From: Amorphophallus konjac
Taxonomy: Eukaryota; Streptophyta; Magnoliopsida; Alismatales; Araceae
DNA length: 64,000 bases
Assembly (NCBI GenBank): GCA_022559845.1
Contig: CM040124.1
Span: 72,625,491-72,689,490, forward strand
Direction of reading: 5' to 3'
Within the stretch, counting starts at the first letter, position 1. The number at the start of each line of letters is the position of its first letter. A program made the translations under genes and the position numbers. Under the pieces are notes generated by a model. The model did no database searches. It was not told where the DNA came from and was given only the letters and a program-made list of their open reading frames with translations. This document shows positions 1 through 12,540 of the stretch, one piece after another.

Positions 1-1
1 G

Positions 2-3000
2 ATTGCTCCAACCAAATCTTCAACACAAAGTCACACACCTGCAACTCCGACAGTCAAAGGCCTCCACCTTATCACCAAGAAAGAGCTCGAAGAAGAGATA
101 ACCCGGGGGGCACCCCTTTGTGCCATTGTCATATGCCTTGGGGAGGCAACTCCCTCCAACCCTCACCCCGTGGAAATCCACCCTCTCTTGGAAGAATTTA
201 AGGACATTTTTCCCAAGGAACTCCCCGACCAACTACCACCCATGAGGGATGTCCAGCACGCTATAGATCTTGTCCCAGGAGCCACCCTCCCAAACATGCC
301 CCACTATCGCCTCAATCCCACCGAACATGCTGAGTTAAGGAGGCAAGTGGAGGAACTGATTAGAAAGGGGTTTCTTAGGCTGAGCAAAAGCCCATGTGCC
401 ATCCCGGCCCTCCTCACACCAAAAAAAGACGGGACATGGCGAATGTGTATTGATAGCAGGGCCATCAACAAGATTACTGTCAAATATAGGTTTTCCATAC
501 CTAGACTTGACGACATGCTGGACATGCTCGCCGGAGCCACCATATTTTCCAAAATAGACCTCAAAAGTGGCTATCATCAGGTTAGGATAAGGCCCGGGGA
601 TGAATGGAAAACAGCCTTTAAAACCAAGGATGGACTTTATGAATGGCTGGTGATGCCTTTTGGGCTTTCAAATGCCCCAAGTACCTTCATGCGCCTTATG
701 ACCGAGGTCCTGAGGCCCTACATTGGAGTCTTCCTGGTAGTTTATTTTGATGACATCCTCATTTACAGCCGAACCAAGGAAGCCCACCTCAGTCATCTAA
801 CGCAAGTTTGCACCACCCTTAGGAAGGAAAGCCTCTTTGCCAATTTAGGGAAGTGTCACTTTATGACCCAATCCATCACCTTCCTGGGGTATGTTGTCTC
901 CACAGAGGGCGTATCCATGGACCCTGACAAAGTCCAAGCCATCATCAATTGGCCTGAACCTCGCACCCTCCATGAAGCCCGCAGTTTTCATGGGTTAGCC
1001 ACCTTTTACCGGAGGTTCATCAGGGGGTTCAGCACCATCACAGCCCCTATCACCGATTGCCTCAAAAAGGGGACCTTTGTGTGGACCAAGACCGCCACTA
1101 GAGCCTTCCAAGAGCTCAAAGAGAGAATGACCCAAGCCCCTGTCTTATGCCTCCCTGATTTCTCCAAAGTCTTTGAAGTGACTTGCGATGCCTCAGGGGT
1201 AGGAATTGGTGGGATCCTTAGCCAGGAAGGACACCCAGTGGCCTACTTTAGCGAAAAACTGTGTGATGCCAGGATGAGGTACTCCACCTACGACAAGGAA
1301 TTCTATGCTGTGGTACAATCCCTCCGGCATTGGAGACACTACCTCTTGCCTAATGAGTTTGTCATATTCTCCGACCATGAGGCCCTGAAATACCTCAACT
1401 CCCAGCAGAAACTGAATGCTCGGCATGCCCGATGGGTCGAACACATCCAGGCTTACACATTTGTACTCAAACACAAGGCTGGGAGTGAAGACCGAGCAGC
1501 CGATGCCCTCAGTAGGAGAATTTCCTTGCTAGCTACCATACAGGTGGAAGTCATAGGATTTGAAAGACTCAAAGAAGAGTACTCTGCTTGCCCGGACTTT
1601 GGCCCAATCCATACCACTCTGTCCACCCTCTCACCAAAGGAACACCAAGGATTCATTTTAGAGGACGGGTTCATTTTTAAAAGCCATAGGCTTTGCATAC
1701 CAAGGACCTCTCTACGGGATTTTCTGATCTGGAAATTACATGCAGGAGGCTTGGCTGGACACTTTGGGATCCACAAAACCATTGCCTTGGTAGAAGGACA
1801 ATTCCATTGGCCCAGCCTCATAAGGGATGTGGCCAAAATTGTGAGGCAATGCCGCACATGTGCAACCGCTAAGCAAATCAAACAAAACACAGGCCTGTAC
1901 ACTCCCTTACCAGTCCCAGACCGACCTTGGCAAGATCTTAGCATGGACTTCGTACTAGGGCTACCCCGGACCCAAAGGAAACATGACTCCATTTATGTCG
2001 TGGTGGACCGATTCTCTAAAATGGCTCATTTCATCCCCTGTTCCAAAACCTCAGACGCCTCCCATGTGGCCCGTCTATTCTTTGAAGAGGTGGTCCGACT
2101 CCATGGTCTACCCAAGACCATTATCTCAGACAGGGACGTCAAATTCACCAGCTACTTTTGGAAGACCCTCTGGCATCTTATGGGGACCCTGCTTAAGTTT
2201 TCCACAGCCTACCACCCCCAAACCGATGGACAGACTGAAGTTGTCAATCGGAGCTTGGGGAACCTTCTACGGTGCCTTGTTGAGGATCGCCCCGGGATTT
2301 GGGATCTCATATTACCCCAGGCAGAGTTTGCATACAACAATTCTGTGAATAGGTCGATAGGGATGAGCCCGTTTGAAGCTGTGCATGGGTACAAGCCTAG
2401 AACCCCTACAGATCTCATTCCTTTGCCACCGCATGCTAGAGTGTCTATTAGTGCTGAGTCGTTTGCCCAACACATGAAGGAATTGCATGAGGAAATCCGC
2501 AAACACATTAACAAAAGCAATGAGGTGTATAAAAAGTCGGCCGACTCCCACCGCCGCCACCAGGAGTTTCACGTAGGTGATTATGTGATGGTACGAACTG
2601 AGAGGCTTTCCCCTGGGAATGTCTCCAAATTGAGGTCGCGTGGATCAGGCCCCTTCCAGGTTCTAAAGAGGATTGGCACAAACGCTTACGTGTTAGACCT
2701 CCCCGAGGAATACGCAATAAGTCCCACATTCAATGTGGCTGACCTGGTGCCATACAGGGGTTCCACGGTGACACCTAGTGAAGGAATTGAGCCTGTCCCA
2801 CTTTTTGAGAGAGCCCCCACCCACAAGAAAGTTCCACCAGCCCAGAGAGGCCAACGGGAGCAGATAGAGCGGATATTGGATGAACAGGTCACTGTCACCC
2901 GGAGCAAAGTATACGAGCGATACCTGGTCAGGTGGAAGGGCCGGCCTCCTACAGATGACTCATGGGTGAGCAGGGAGGATCTTCAGCAGCTGGACCCTGA

Positions 3001-3136
3001 TCTCCTGGAGCATTACCGCAGCCGAGAAGACCCTTACTCGACAGAGTCGAGTTCTTCCCAGTCCAGGGGAGTTGATGGGGACATCACTCAGAGCTCCCTC
3101 TGGCTCGACACATCTCTCCCCCTTGGAGACGGATAG
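2..3136 (+). CDS. Element A: chromovirus Ty3 pol (RT-RNase H-integrase-chromodomain), 5' partial
   Basis: The frame is open from base 2 to the TAG at 3134-3136, about 1044 codons, so gag and protease lie left of the window. It is the copying and integrating enzyme of a plant Ty3/gypsy chromovirus. Visible in order are the RT start near 230, the RT catalytic YFDD at 743-754, an RNase H ending near 1500 (ADALSRR), the HHCC zinc-binding integrase region near 1740-1870, the integrase core with DRD and HPQTDGQTE near 2130-2240, and a C-terminal chromodomain near 2865-3000. The last 20 or so codons run into the 3' LTR, as in element C. I see no internal lesion. Sequence style is Reina/Tekay-like. 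It is clearly related to element C but not the same copy. Whether the missing 5' part is intact cannot be judged. Confidence 0.95.
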   Translation: MAPTKSSTQSHTPATPTVKGLHLITKKELEEEITRGAPLCAIVICLGEATPSNPHPVEIHPLLEEFKDIFPKELPDQLPPMRDVQHAIDLVPGATLPNMPHYRLNPTEHAELRRQVEELIRKGFLRLSKSPCAIPALLTPKKDGTWRMCIDSRAINKITVKYRFSIPRLDDMLDMLAGATIFSKIDLKSGYHQVRIRPGDEWKTAFKTKDGLYEWLVMPFGLSNAPSTFMRLMTEVLRPYIGVFLVVYFDDILIYSRTKEAHLSHLTQVCTTLRKESLFANLGKCHFMTQSITFLGYVVSTEGVSMDPDKVQAIINWPEPRTLHEARSFHGLATFYRRFIRGFSTITAPITDCLKKGTFVWTKTATRAFQELKERMTQAPVLCLPDFSKVFEVTCDASGVGIGGILSQEGHPVAYFSEKLCDARMRYSTYDKEFYAVVQSLRHWRHYLLPNEFVIFSDHEALKYLNSQQKLNARHARWVEHIQAYTFVLKHKAGSEDRAADALSRRISLLATIQVEVIGFERLKEEYSACPDFGPIHTTLSTLSPKEHQGFILEDGFIFKSHRLCIPRTSLRDFLIWKLHAGGLAGHFGIHKTIALVEGQFHWPSLIRDVAKIVRQCRTCATAKQIKQNTGLYTPLPVPDRPWQDLSMDFVLGLPRTQRKHDSIYVVVDRFSKMAHFIPCSKTSDASHVARLFFEEVVRLHGLPKTIISDRDVKFTSYFWKTLWHLMGTLLKFSTAYHPQTDGQTEVVNRSLGNLLRCLVEDRPGIWDLILPQAEFAYNNSVNRSIGMSPFEAVHGYKPRTPTDLIPLPPHARVSISAESFAQHMKELHEEIRKHINKSNEVYKKSADSHRRHQEFHVGDYVMVRTERLSPGNVSKLRSRGSGPFQVLKRIGTNAYVLDLPEEYAISPTFNVADLVPYRGSTVTPSEGIEPVPLFERAPTHKKVPPAQRGQREQIERILDEQVTVTRSKVYERYLVRWKGRPPTDDSWVSREDLQQLDPDLLEHYRSREDPYSTESSSSQSRGVDGDITQSSLWLDTSLPLGDG

Positions 3137-5040
3137 GATGACTTGATGGGGCCTCGACGGCACTGGATCTCACTACTATAGACATCTTGATGTATTTTCT
3201 CCTTTGTTGAGTCCTTTTGATGTATTTCACTTCTATTTTTGAGTCTTGCCCTAGGTGCTCTTATTAGTGGGTCATCATATTGGACTTGTCTGGTCTTTTG
3301 GCCCATTAGGGAGCTAGGCCCATGGGCGCCCCCTTCTTGCACCCTTGGTTATCTGTTATTTCCCTTTTTCTCAAGGGCTTTTGTACAAAGTTGGGTTCCC
3401 TATATATAGAACCCCAACTCCCACTTGAGAAGGTAATGAAGATTTGAAGAATTGAGCATAATTGCAATCCCCCTCTCTCTCTCTAGTTCTCTCTCCCTCT
3501 CTCTCTCCTTGGGGCGGATCCCCCTCTCTCTCCTCCCCCTTCTCTCTCTCTCCCAAGGGCGAACCTGCCCCTTCACCTCCTCTCTCTCTCCTCCACCTCA
3601 GCTGCCACCTCCCCCTCCAACCTTTCACCTCCCCTAGGCCACTTAACCCCCATCAATTCCCTCCCCTTCCCAAGTGACTCTTCCTATTCCCCATACACCT
3701 TCCCCACCTCCAATACATCCCTCCCTCTTCCCCAAGCAACCTTCCCACTCCCCCACACCTTCATTCACACCCCAAGACCATTCAAACTCCAGCCCCCCCC
3801 TCCACCTATTGCGCAAACAGCCACCCCCCCCCTTACATCCTTGCCATGGCCGAACCCCACCTCCACCTCCACTAGCTTCGGCCCCACTTCCTCTCCATCC
3901 TCCTACCCCTTCCTCCACTCCCACACAACCCCCCTGCCACCTACGAACACCCCCACCCTCTCCACCTCCACCAAACACTAGCCTCCCTTGCCTCCATCCC
4001 ACTCCCTCTCCTACATCCTGCCCCACTACAGGTAGCAGAAGAAGACACGTCTTGCAGAGGCTCCCCCGAACTCATACAGTGGCTTCTGAAGGCAAGGCGT
4101 ACCATTCTGGAAAGGGCTCCCAGTCCTCTTCCCAGGCGAAGTGGAAGCACTCCGTTCCAAGTTCGTGGCCACCCGTAAGAGCCGATCTCCTCCGACAGCA
4201 TCTGGAACTAGCTGCAGAGCACCAGAGTCCGACTAGAAGCTCAACCACGGTCGACAGCGACAGATCCAGACTGAAGTTTCTTCTCCAAAGATCTTCCTCT
4301 CCCTATCCCCGATCAGGAGCAAGAAACGGAACCCCGTTCGGCCTCCGGGAGCTAGAGTTCCAAATTTTCTCCCACCGTCGTTCGGGTCTGCCTCCTGCTG
4401 TCTGCCGTGACCAGATCCCACTCAACGGATCCCTCCTGTCCACCCCGACCTCAGAAGGAGTCTCCGTCAGCTTTTCTGTGCAGAGGACTTGTCCACGGAT
4501 CCAACAACTCCGACGGATCGAGATTCTGAGTCCGGAAGCCCCAGGTACAACTTCTGCATCCGGCTGCATCCATTCTGAAGCTGCCAACCCCAGATTCCGA
4601 CGTCCTGTTCGAGTCTCCACCACGACCACCAGCGACGGCAGAAGAATTTGACATAAATCTGAGGCATCCCTGTACCTGTTACGAAGCCATCCTCACTGAT
4701 CTCGTCATCGGAAAAATTCCTGAGAGCAAGCTACGACTGCAACAGCGACCTCCTGTCCCCTCCAACAACAAGTGGGCAGAACCACGTCGGCACCCGTTCC
4801 GTCATCCTCGGCGGAATTCTCTCTCTCGCCTGGCCGGCTTAGCGCCCCTCCCTGCGTGGAGGTAGTGTTTGATGTAATTGTGATTACCCCACCCCTAGTT
4901 CAACCCTCCTGCGTGGGGTGTAGTTCATGTAACTAGCAGCCCAAGCTTCATCGGCGCAGTGTGCGGGGATCACACTTCCCCGCTCGCCCACGTCTCCAAA
5001 CGGGGTTGGTTTCTTCAAACCAACCAGGTGAGCTCTAAAA
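3076..5040 (+). mobile_element. 3' LTR of element A (right end uncertain)
   Basis: The left end TGGGGACATC at 3076 is placed by analogy with element C, where the LTR starts at the same point inside the end of pol, just after a purine-rich GGGGAG stretch. Inside are a TATA box at 3401, a CT-rich tract at 3470-3620, and a proline-rich low-complexity frame at 3674-4651 that I do not regard as a gene. No second copy is in the window, so the right end is a guess between about 4870 and 5440. Confidence 0.6.
3401..3410 (+). promoter_or_regulatory. TATA box of the element A LTR
   Basis: TATATATAGA lies about 325 bp into the LTR and about 65 bp before a long CT tract. Elements B and C have the same arrangement of TATA followed by a pyrimidine tract in the transcript. 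Confidence 0.6.
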
Positions 5041-6080
5041 CTTTGCTCCATTTATATTAGTGTCTGTTTGTTTAATATCCGTAGACATAGCTCCGTTGCA
5101 CAAGAAAGTGAGTGCCCGTTCCCGGAGCCATCATCATTGAGTGGTCACCGTGGTCATCGTGAGAGAGTGGGACCTTGTGCCCCAAGTGGCACCGGCCAGC
5201 CCCAAAGTGTGGGCCACGTACCCTCGGGAGGATAACCCTAGCCCTGCTGGCACTCTACCAGTTAGGGTCTTGATCCATCACCTCCTTCTAGCATCATATA
5301 GTTACCCGGGGCTTGCGAGTGTGCGACGGCGTTTCGGTCTCAATTTATCATTTTACTTGCTATGTGATTGTGAATGCGGATTAGGTCCGAGGTTTGCGTT
5401 TGCTTGCTGCATACCCTATACTTGTGTCACATCAGTGTGCCTAATTGCCCTTAAGAAGAGAGAAAGAGAAGAAGAGAATGATTTTTTCCTTTTTTTTTAT
5501 TTTCGAAGGATGCAAGTAAATGAAAAGAAAATTAACTAAATGCAACAATGCATGTAAGAGATGCAATCAACATGAAAGCATGATATCATGATGATTTTTT
5601 TTAAATGCAAGTGAATGAATCAACAATTAGCTAGATGAATACATGAACATGAGCATGATGTAACTAACATAATGATAAGATGATGATTTTTTTTTTGTTA
5701 AACAAGATGGATATGAATGCTCTTTAATCAAAGCAACTAGCCACAAAATACCTAATTAACATGCAATTCTAAAAGGAAAACATGGCCTAATTTTTTTTAA
5801 GTTTATGGTTTTTTGATTTTTTTTGATTTTTTTTCTATTTTTCTGAATAGGACCTTCACTTACAGATTTAGACTTTCTGCAACATTTTATTTCTTAGGAT
5901 TTTCAGTATTCTGGTTCGTCAGCGACAAATTCCTGCTTTCTGCAACACATTTCCTGACAGTTCTTTTTTCTGCAATTTTTAGGTCCAATTTTTTATTTTT
6001 CTCTAAAATAAAAATAGAAAAATTAGTATACATATATACACAACAAACACAAGAATTTCCAACTAAAAAGAAATCAAACC
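5041..6080 (-). mobile_element. Probable 5' leader of element F1, with an unassigned left part
   Basis: No convincing gene is present. The right part, about 5450-6080, is AT-rich with T-runs and ends at the primer site at 6081, so it should be the untranslated leader of the minus-strand element F1. The left part, about 5100-5450, has mixed composition and may be the tail of the LTR of A or flanking DNA. The F1 coding region is missing, so F1 was truncated or lies outside the window. Confidence 0.5.
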
Positions 6081-6098
6081 TCCCCGGCAACGGTGCTA
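6081..6098 (-). other. Primer binding site of F1, tRNA-Asp type
   Basis: On the minus strand this reads TAGCACCGTTGCCGGGGA. It differs at two positions from the site complementary to the 3' end of plant tRNA-Asp (TGGCGCCGTTGCCGGGGA), which Athila and several other plant Ty3 elements use. It lies 5 bases from the LTR end at 6104. Confidence 0.85.
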
Positions 6099-6103
6099 AA
6101 AAT

Positions 6104-7627
6104 TGATATGCACAAACACTAGTCGTTGAAAAATAATGTCGTGCTCAATTTCAAAATATTTAACCACACTCACTGACTAAAAAGATCTTAAATGAAAGTA
6201 GAGTGATGAATACGTGTCGATCCCACGAGGAGGAAGATCTTTTATTATGTTGAAAACTCTTGTGTTTTGAAATCAATGTTTGAGTGAGTTGTTAAAAATT
6301 AAAATTAAAAGTGCATGAAATTAAATTGTGTGAAATTAAATCTAACTAAAAAATGTTCGAGGGTTGAAGAAGAGAAGATTGGAAGAGGTAGAGAGGGAAA
6401 GAGAAAGACAACTTGCATAAATGAAATTTCTATTGCTAGGAATTGAAATTACAACGTCTATTAAAATGAAAATTACAATTAATGATGAACTAAGAACAAA
6501 ATAAGAAGAACTAGAGCCAAGTTGTATCCTCCTTGCCGAGCCTTGGAATGTCGCCCTATCTTGAAGGAGAACGCCGCGGGGAGAGGTAGAGGAAGAAGTC
6601 ATCGTCCTCCACGTCTCGCTGAGCATTTAATCGCCACCGGCCTTGGTGTGCACAACGCCATGAAAAGGAGATTTGGAGGAGAAATCTTGGAGAGAAATAG
6701 GGGGGAAGATGTGTTGAAATTAATGGTGAAAGCAAGAAAAAATAACAATAAGAAAGGCTACCTATCTAATGGGGAAGAAGAAGAAGGGAGATAGAGAGAG
6801 ATTAGTGCGCCCTTGGTTGTGAGGAAGAAGAAGAAGAAGGCGGAGGGCGCACCAAGGAGAGAGGGAGAGAAAGGGGTAGGACGGCCTATGCTAGAAAGGA
6901 AAAAAGAAAAATCTAATTTAATTAAAGGCTAAAAGTCTCCCTTCTCCAATTGATGTGGGCTATTTATAGGAGAATTAGGTTGGATGGAGGGTGGAGATTG
7001 AATTTGATGGAGATGGAGGGCCAAGATTAAGGGAGAAAATGATGGAGGATGGGGAGAGGATGAGAGGGCTGCCCCCTTGCTAGGGTTTGGGTGCCCTAGG
7101 GTTTGAGAAAATGGAAAGAGGGGGGGTGTCCCCTTTTGGGTTTCCTAATGAGGAGGGGATCTCCTTTTATTTTATGTCCAACAATTCCTCCACAAGATAA
7201 TTCCAAAAAAATCCTTGCTTTATCTCCTTTCACACCAAAAAAGGAAGACGACTGCTCCTTTGACTTGGTCAAGGAGGGAGGGGTGCTCTAGGGCTTCTTT
7301 GCCCTCATCTTGTGATGCTTTTGCCCCTGGCCCTTCTAGAAAATGCCGAGAGTGTCCTACACACACAATATTTGAATTAAATCCATAGAAATTATTATTT
7401 TATGCATACAAATCTCAAATGCACTCAATTATGCAATAAGAAATTAATTCTCATGGCCTCTCAACTCCTTTTTGTTAAAAGATTAACCATAAATTAAGTT
7501 TATTTGCGTGGAAGGTCCGATTTGTGTGAAGTTGAGTTTAGCTACAAAATATGCATAATTGTCTAATCATGTGCATATGAAATGGTGTGTTTGACATAAA
7601 TTATCGAGAAAGAATGAGCATTCATCA
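6104..7627 (-). mobile_element. 5' LTR of element F1 (Athila-like)
   Basis: The LTR reads TGATATGCAC at 6104 and ends CATTCATCA at 7627, so its termini are TG..CA with inverted TGAT/ATCA tips. The primer site abuts its left edge, so this is the 5' LTR of a minus-strand element. A minus-strand TATA lies at 6960. The plus-strand frames in it are purine-rich noise. The minus-strand start, TGATGAATGCTCA, resembles the start of the F2 LTR. The right end was chosen from the terminal motif, without a second copy. Confidence 0.7.
6960..6969 (-). promoter_or_regulatory. TATA box of the F1 LTR
   Basis: CTATAAATAG on the minus strand, about 660 bp into the LTR. The same decamer occurs in the LTRs of D and E. 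Confidence 0.6.
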
Positions 7628-8691
7628 GTGGGCTATACCTGAATGCTCTTAAAAAATTATGAGCAAAAGCAAAAATCTGAAAATATGGCTAAAAGGTCAG
7701 AAAGATTATTGTAACCCTAAGGATAAAATCAGAAATATCAAGTATGTTTAACCTCAATTCTAGTTTTAGTTACTCTTAAGGAAGTCATTGGAATTGAATG
7801 ATTAGGGTAAAGGGAAGTTAAATAGGGTTTGAACATGTTAGCTTGGTTCATTTCTATTAAGTCTGAGTGTAAAATGCTTCCAAAAGATTAATTGATAAAC
7901 TCTGAATTTATTACACTTGAACAAAGCAAAAAATAGGGGTTATGTCATGAAAAGATTCATAACAGAAGAATCTAAAAATCAGTGAGCTTTGATTTATGTA
8001 TAGTGTATCAGATTGTGATTCTCCTGATTTAATTTTTCACTGAAATCTTATTTTGAAACAATTCTTCCATTAATTAACTCTTGCTGAATTCTATCAAATT
8101 TTTGGTCTAAGACTATGGCTTGAACTCTTGCTTAATTCACAAAAATAAGGAGAGAGATTGGCATGTGCAAGGGTGAGAACATTAGTACCTAGGTCTGGAT
8201 TAGGCTATATATTGCATGTATTGGTAGGTCATGTGCATAAGGGGTAGATTGCATTGAGGACATGTATATCTTGCTTGGTTATTTTTTATGATGATATATC
8301 CCCCGGCATGCTTGAATGTAAATACGTATATTATTGTTCCTTGAATATTTTCTAAAGCCAAATACTCCTTGATAAATAAATGTGGATCTTGTTACTAAAG
8401 GACATGAGGCATTTTCTAAGGGGGAGAGTCCGAGGAATTCTTGAGGCAATGATTTTCAGAACCTCCGTTGCTTTCAAATGACTCATCCATGCCCTCTTCG
8501 TTCTGCTAGTCAAATCTTTTTCCCAAGTAAAAAAAACATAACATAACAAAAAGGTGGACAAAAAAAGAAAGGGAAGGAAAAAAAAGAGAATAAAACAAAA
8601 GAAAAAGGGGGCAATACCTTGAAAAGGGGGGCAGGTCGACAAGTTTGGTCGACCGACTCCCGGGGCTCGGTCGAACCGGTCCGACGGGAGC
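7628..8691 (+). mobile_element. 3' interior of element F2 (non-coding)
   Basis: No gene is recognisable. It is AT-rich DNA between the F1 LTR and the F2 LTR. A purine run, AAGGGGGAGAG, lies near 8417-8427. The last 60 bases before the LTR are GC-rich and contain an imperfect palindrome, TCGACCGA..TCGGTCGA, near 8650-8674. I read it as the untranslated 3' interior of F2, into which F1 inserted at 7627/7628. Confidence 0.5.
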
Positions 8692-9405
8692 TGATAAATG
8701 CTCAATTATTTATATTTATTTATATCACACAAACTATTTTTTGGACTTTAATGAAGTAATTATGCAATTTATCAAAATAATCTCAGTCTCAAGTAAAATA
8801 GAGATTTTTTCATAATTAATGGGATTTGAGATGTTTTTAAATATAAAAAATGCATAATTCAAATTTGATGAAATTATTTACAAAACTCACGTTTTGTATG
8901 AACAAAATAGGAGGGGGGCAAATGACAAAGCATGAATATATTGATTTAAACTTTGTTGTTTGAGGGACTTTTACATAAGTTTTTTCATTATTTCATCACT
9001 TTGTGAATAGGAGCCTCTGGCAACAACGCACGTATGATCGTCTCTCGCAGGCGAGCGAACGTAGTCGGGTGGCTGAGCTCACTGGCAGACGTGCGAAGTC
9101 AGCAAGGCATCAACCTTAGGCAGCGGCTGCAGCAGTGGCATGATGGCATGTAGGTGTAGCCCACGACAGGTGTAGATATAGGCCCATGATGGCAATCAAC
9201 GAACGGCAGCAGGCAGTGCAGATGGCAAACGGTAGGCGTTGTGTGCGTCCTTTTCGCATTGCAATGAGTTCAATGGCTTAGCAATGGCATCCAGAACACG
9301 GCCTAATAGGAAGGCCAAATGGCGGCCATGCACGGCAGCGTACCGGAGAGCAGACGGGCAGTCAGCATTTGCAGGCCCCTCCCTCGCGAACACGGCACCA
9401 TGGCC

Positions 9406-9415
9406 CCTATAAAAC
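9406..9415 (+). promoter_or_regulatory. TATA box of the F2 LTR
   Basis: CCTATAAAAC, followed by a CT-rich transcribed region about 30 bases downstream. Confidence 0.55.
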
Positions 9416-9536
9416 ATGTCCACCCCTCTCTCTTGAGAACGTCTCTCATTCCCCCTCTCTTCCCTCTTCCTTTACGCTTCTTCTCCTTCTTTCTCTTCCT
9501 TCCCCCTCTTCTTTCTTCTCTTCCCCTCACACCACG

Positions 9537-9584
9537 TTGCTGGCTGGCGGAGCCCCTGTTTTGAACAAGGGCGCCAGCCAGCAA
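9537..9584 (+). repeat. Perfect 13-bp stem hairpin in the F2 leader
   Basis: The arms TTGCTGGCTGGCG (9537-9549) and CGCCAGCCAGCAA (9572-9584) are perfectly complementary. The loop holds a second stem, CCCCTGTT against AACAAGGG, with one mismatch. It would fold near the 5' end of the LTR transcript, about 130 bases after the TATA box. Confidence 0.85.
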
Positions 9585-9975
9585 ACTTCTCCCCCCTCCG
9601 ACTTCTCCTCCTTCCCTCTTCCCACCATCTCTCTTCTCACCTTTGCACTCCTTCTCTCCCTTTCTCTCCCTTCTCTTCCTGCTCCCCTCCTTTCACTTTC
9701 TTCTGCTCGCACTCACATGCACACACTTCACGTAGCTACTCTCTCTCATGCACACACACCACACACTCCCGCACTCAAACACACACAGTCCCCCTCGCCC
9801 CGTCTCCCTCTGCACTACCTCTCTCCCTCTTCCTCTCCTCACAACACGCACACACACTTCACGTAGTAGTCCCCTTCTGTACTCCCTGTCTCGCCTCCCT
9901 CTCCCTCTCTTTATCCCTCACACATCTCACACACTCCTGCACATAACCGTGGGCCTCCCCACCCATAACCACTAG

Positions 9976-10609
9976 AAGGTCAGTATTCACAAAATTGCAT
10001 GATAACCTTTGCAAGCACATCAACAAGTGCCATGAAATTTACAAAAGGCATGCCGACTCACACCGGCGCCACCAAGAAATCTAAATGGGTGATTCCCGGA
10101 TGGTAAGGAATGAGAGGCTTTCACATAGAGACAACTCAAGACTGAGGTTTTGTGGTATTAGTCCCTTCCAGGTTTTGAGGTGCAATGGCACCAATGCTCA
10201 TGAGTTAGGCCTCGTTGAGGGATACAGAGTTAGCTTCAATTCTAATGTGGAAGCCCTTGTGCCACACAAGGGTCCCACGGTGGCACCTAGTGAGGATATC
10301 AAGCCCCCTTCCTCCCTTGAGAGAGCACCCACCCCCTCCCCCATGAGAGCACAGTCCGCCCGGAGAGCCCGACGTAAGCAACTTGAGAGAATATTGGATG
10401 AGCCGATTATCATCACTTGGAGCAAGGTGTGCGGGCACTACCTCGCTAGGTGGAAGGTTCGGCTTCCTTCGGAAGACTTGTGGGCGGCACCACTTCTAAA
10501 CCCTCCGAGGAGGGAAGGACTCTCTGCACCCCGGGAGTATGATGGGGTCATCACCATCCGTTCCGGCACTCACGACCCTTCTCCTCACCCCCGGAGGCGT
10601 CTGACATGA
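9976..10609 (+). pseudogene. Element B: decayed chromovirus integrase C-terminus and chromodomain
   Basis: Homology to element A starts abruptly near 9976, at a point matching about 2470 of A, and runs to the stop before 10610. It covers the tail of integrase (HINK..ADSHRRH), the linker (SPFQVL, VPHKGPTVAPSED) and a chromodomain (ERILDEP..ARWKVR). A TAA at 10081-10083 interrupts the frame just before 10085, and the region after the chromodomain is shortened. The rest of B is absent, cut off by the F2 LTR. B is older and more decayed than A. Confidence 0.85.
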
Positions 10610-12140
10610 TCTAGTCATTTATTTTTTAGTCATATGTAATTTTATTTGAGTCATATCATTGTAATTTTCCTTTTATTTGAGTCGAGTACCTAGGTTAGTG
10701 AGTCATTTTCCTAAGTTCTTTGTCATATGGTTGATTAGGTTTGCTATTGGGCCCAATTCAATGGGCTAGGCCCAGGGGCGCCCTCCCTTGGACTACTTTG
10801 GTCATTAGTTGTTTAGTCAGGGTCAATTTGGTCTTAGGAAAAGTATGGAGTCTATAAATAGCCCCCTCCCCTCTCTCATTTGTAACCTTGGATGATCAAA
10901 TATATTGTGAGTTTTAGTTATTTCTTTGGAGTGGATTCTCCAACCCCCCCTCTCTCTCTCCAAGAGTGGTGCGCCCCTTTCTCTCTCCTCCCCCTCCCAC
11001 CTACTTTCTCTCTCTCCTCCCCTCATTCAATAGTCTCCACAACTTCCCACAACACCTCTTTACTCCACCTCTAGCCCCAAGGGAGAACCCACCAATCTCC
11101 AAGCCACCCTCCAACCCCCAACCACCCACTACCCTTTCCCAAGCACCCTTCCATCTCCCCAAGGCTGAAGGGGTTCAAACCTTAGGCCAAATTTGAATCT
11201 CTCTCCCTTGCAGGCTGCCCCTTACCCCTCCCTAACACCCCCTTCCTACCCTGGTTGCCCTCCCCATTTCCTCTTGCTTCCCTTGGCCATCCCACCCTCA
11301 TACACACAACCCTACACCATAAGCCTATTCCCAGCTCGCAGGTAGTAGAGTACTAGCGACTTTCTGAGGCTGCCACATCATCACCAAGAAGCTTCAGAGG
11401 GTGTACCATATACCATTTGAATTGTCATCCAGTCTACTTCAGAACGGAGGTGGTCCCGCCTCCGTCTGAGTTCATGGCTGCCCGAAGAAGTCTTCACCGC
11501 CGGACTGTGCAATTCCTCTCTGGCAGACACCCAACTGCAGCTTGTAGAGGCTACCACGACCAGTACCTTTAAGATATTGGAGCGGCGTTTGGCTGAAGAC
11601 TTCTGCTATGAGTCCCCTTTCATCTCCAAGAAGTGGAGCATCGTTTAAAGCCCGAAGCACAAAGTTCCAAATTTCCTACCCAGAGTGCGCATGTCAGTCC
11701 ACGTGGAGACAGATTCGACCTCTTTCCACTCTTCTAACCCTCGCGGTCTGCTCCGACCTCCGTCGGCGGCCCCGTGGGTCTCCATTCGAAGAGAACTTGA
11801 CCACGAACATAATGGTTTTAGTCTTGCCATCAACTGAGCACGGGAGTGGTCGTGACAGCCTTCCCTTCCAACAACAACGATCTAGACACTGCCAGGAGCA
11901 TAGTGCAGCAGTCCTGATCCCGACCCTGCCCTAGCCGTCGTCATCATCAAGAAATTCTCCAAAAATTCTGAAGTCCTTCTGGGCCAACTCAGGAGGTTTT
12001 GGCGGTGGTTTCGTCAACAACGGAGTTTGGGAGAGCCCGTAGCGGAGTCGACAGCGACTGCCTATACCATAATTCCTGAAGCTGGCAGAACTAGGGAGCT
12101 CGGCAATTCGACTTCTAGCTTAGTTTTTCCCCCACCCCGC
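10543..12140 (+). mobile_element. 3' LTR of element B, cut by element E
   Basis: By analogy with A and C the LTR starts at TGGGGTCATC (10543), inside the last codons of pol. It holds a TATA box at 10852 and CT-rich leader sequence at 10940-11200. It is interrupted at 12140/12141, where the E LTR begins. No gene is seen in it. Confidence 0.65.
10852..10861 (+). promoter_or_regulatory. TATA box of the element B LTR
   Basis: CTATAAATAG, about 310 bp from the LTR start and about 80 bp before a CT tract, matching the layout in element A. Confidence 0.6.
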
Positions 12141-12358
12141 TGTTGATATGTTTTGTTCTTTCCTTCTTTCTCTTCAATACCGGCTTGAAAGACCTCTACT
12201 CTCCTTCTAATAAATTGATATGTAAAATAAAATAGGACAGTAGAAGGAGAACAGAAGAGAATAAAGAACCGTGATCGCCACCAAGGCGCCGTACGCGATG
12301 AACACGCCGTACCTTGGAAAGAGGGAGACACTCACCTGGCCTGCAGTGCTGGGAAGAT

Positions 12359-12540
12359 GAACGGTTCAGGGAGAACCACCTAAGGCATGCACGGTCTTAC
12401 GATAGACCGTTCAAGGACGCTACAGAAGATGCGGGATGAAGCGCTCCTGGAAGTTGAACGGCTCTGGCACGACCGTAGGATGAAGAAGGATGGTCCAGTC
12501 TTCACCGCACGTCTCCTCAAACGGCTAGTAGAGAACCGCG
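12359..12540. repeat. Second E palindrome cluster, in the transcribed part of the LTR
   Basis: Contains the perfect pair ACGGTCT/AGACCGT at 12391-12410, flanked by weaker pairs at 12359-12376, 12456-12476 and 12520-12540. The core at 12391 is the same sequence as the one at 13250. Confidence 0.7.

Larger units (their letters stand above)
8692..9975 (+). mobile_element. 3' or solo LTR of element F2 (right end approximate)
   Basis: It starts TGATAAATGCTCA at 8692, matching the minus-strand start of F1 (TGATGAATGCTCA). It has an AT-rich first half, a GC-rich middle, a TATA box at 9406, a strong hairpin at 9537-9584 and a CT-rich tail. No primer site follows, so it is a 3' or solo LTR. It ends where chromovirus B sequence begins near 9976; the exact CA end is not fixed. 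Confidence 0.6.

Noticed and set aside
3674..4651. 325-codon plus-strand frame in the LTR of A
   Set aside because: Proline/serine/histidine low complexity from a CT-rich leader, then unconvincing sequence; LTR position; no similarity to a known domain.
5813..6106. 97-codon phenylalanine-rich frame
   Set aside because: Translation of a T-rich leader next to the F1 primer site.
9369..9975. 165-codon plus-strand frame with histidine/threonine repeats
   Set aside because: Low-complexity CT/CA-rich leader of the F2 LTR.
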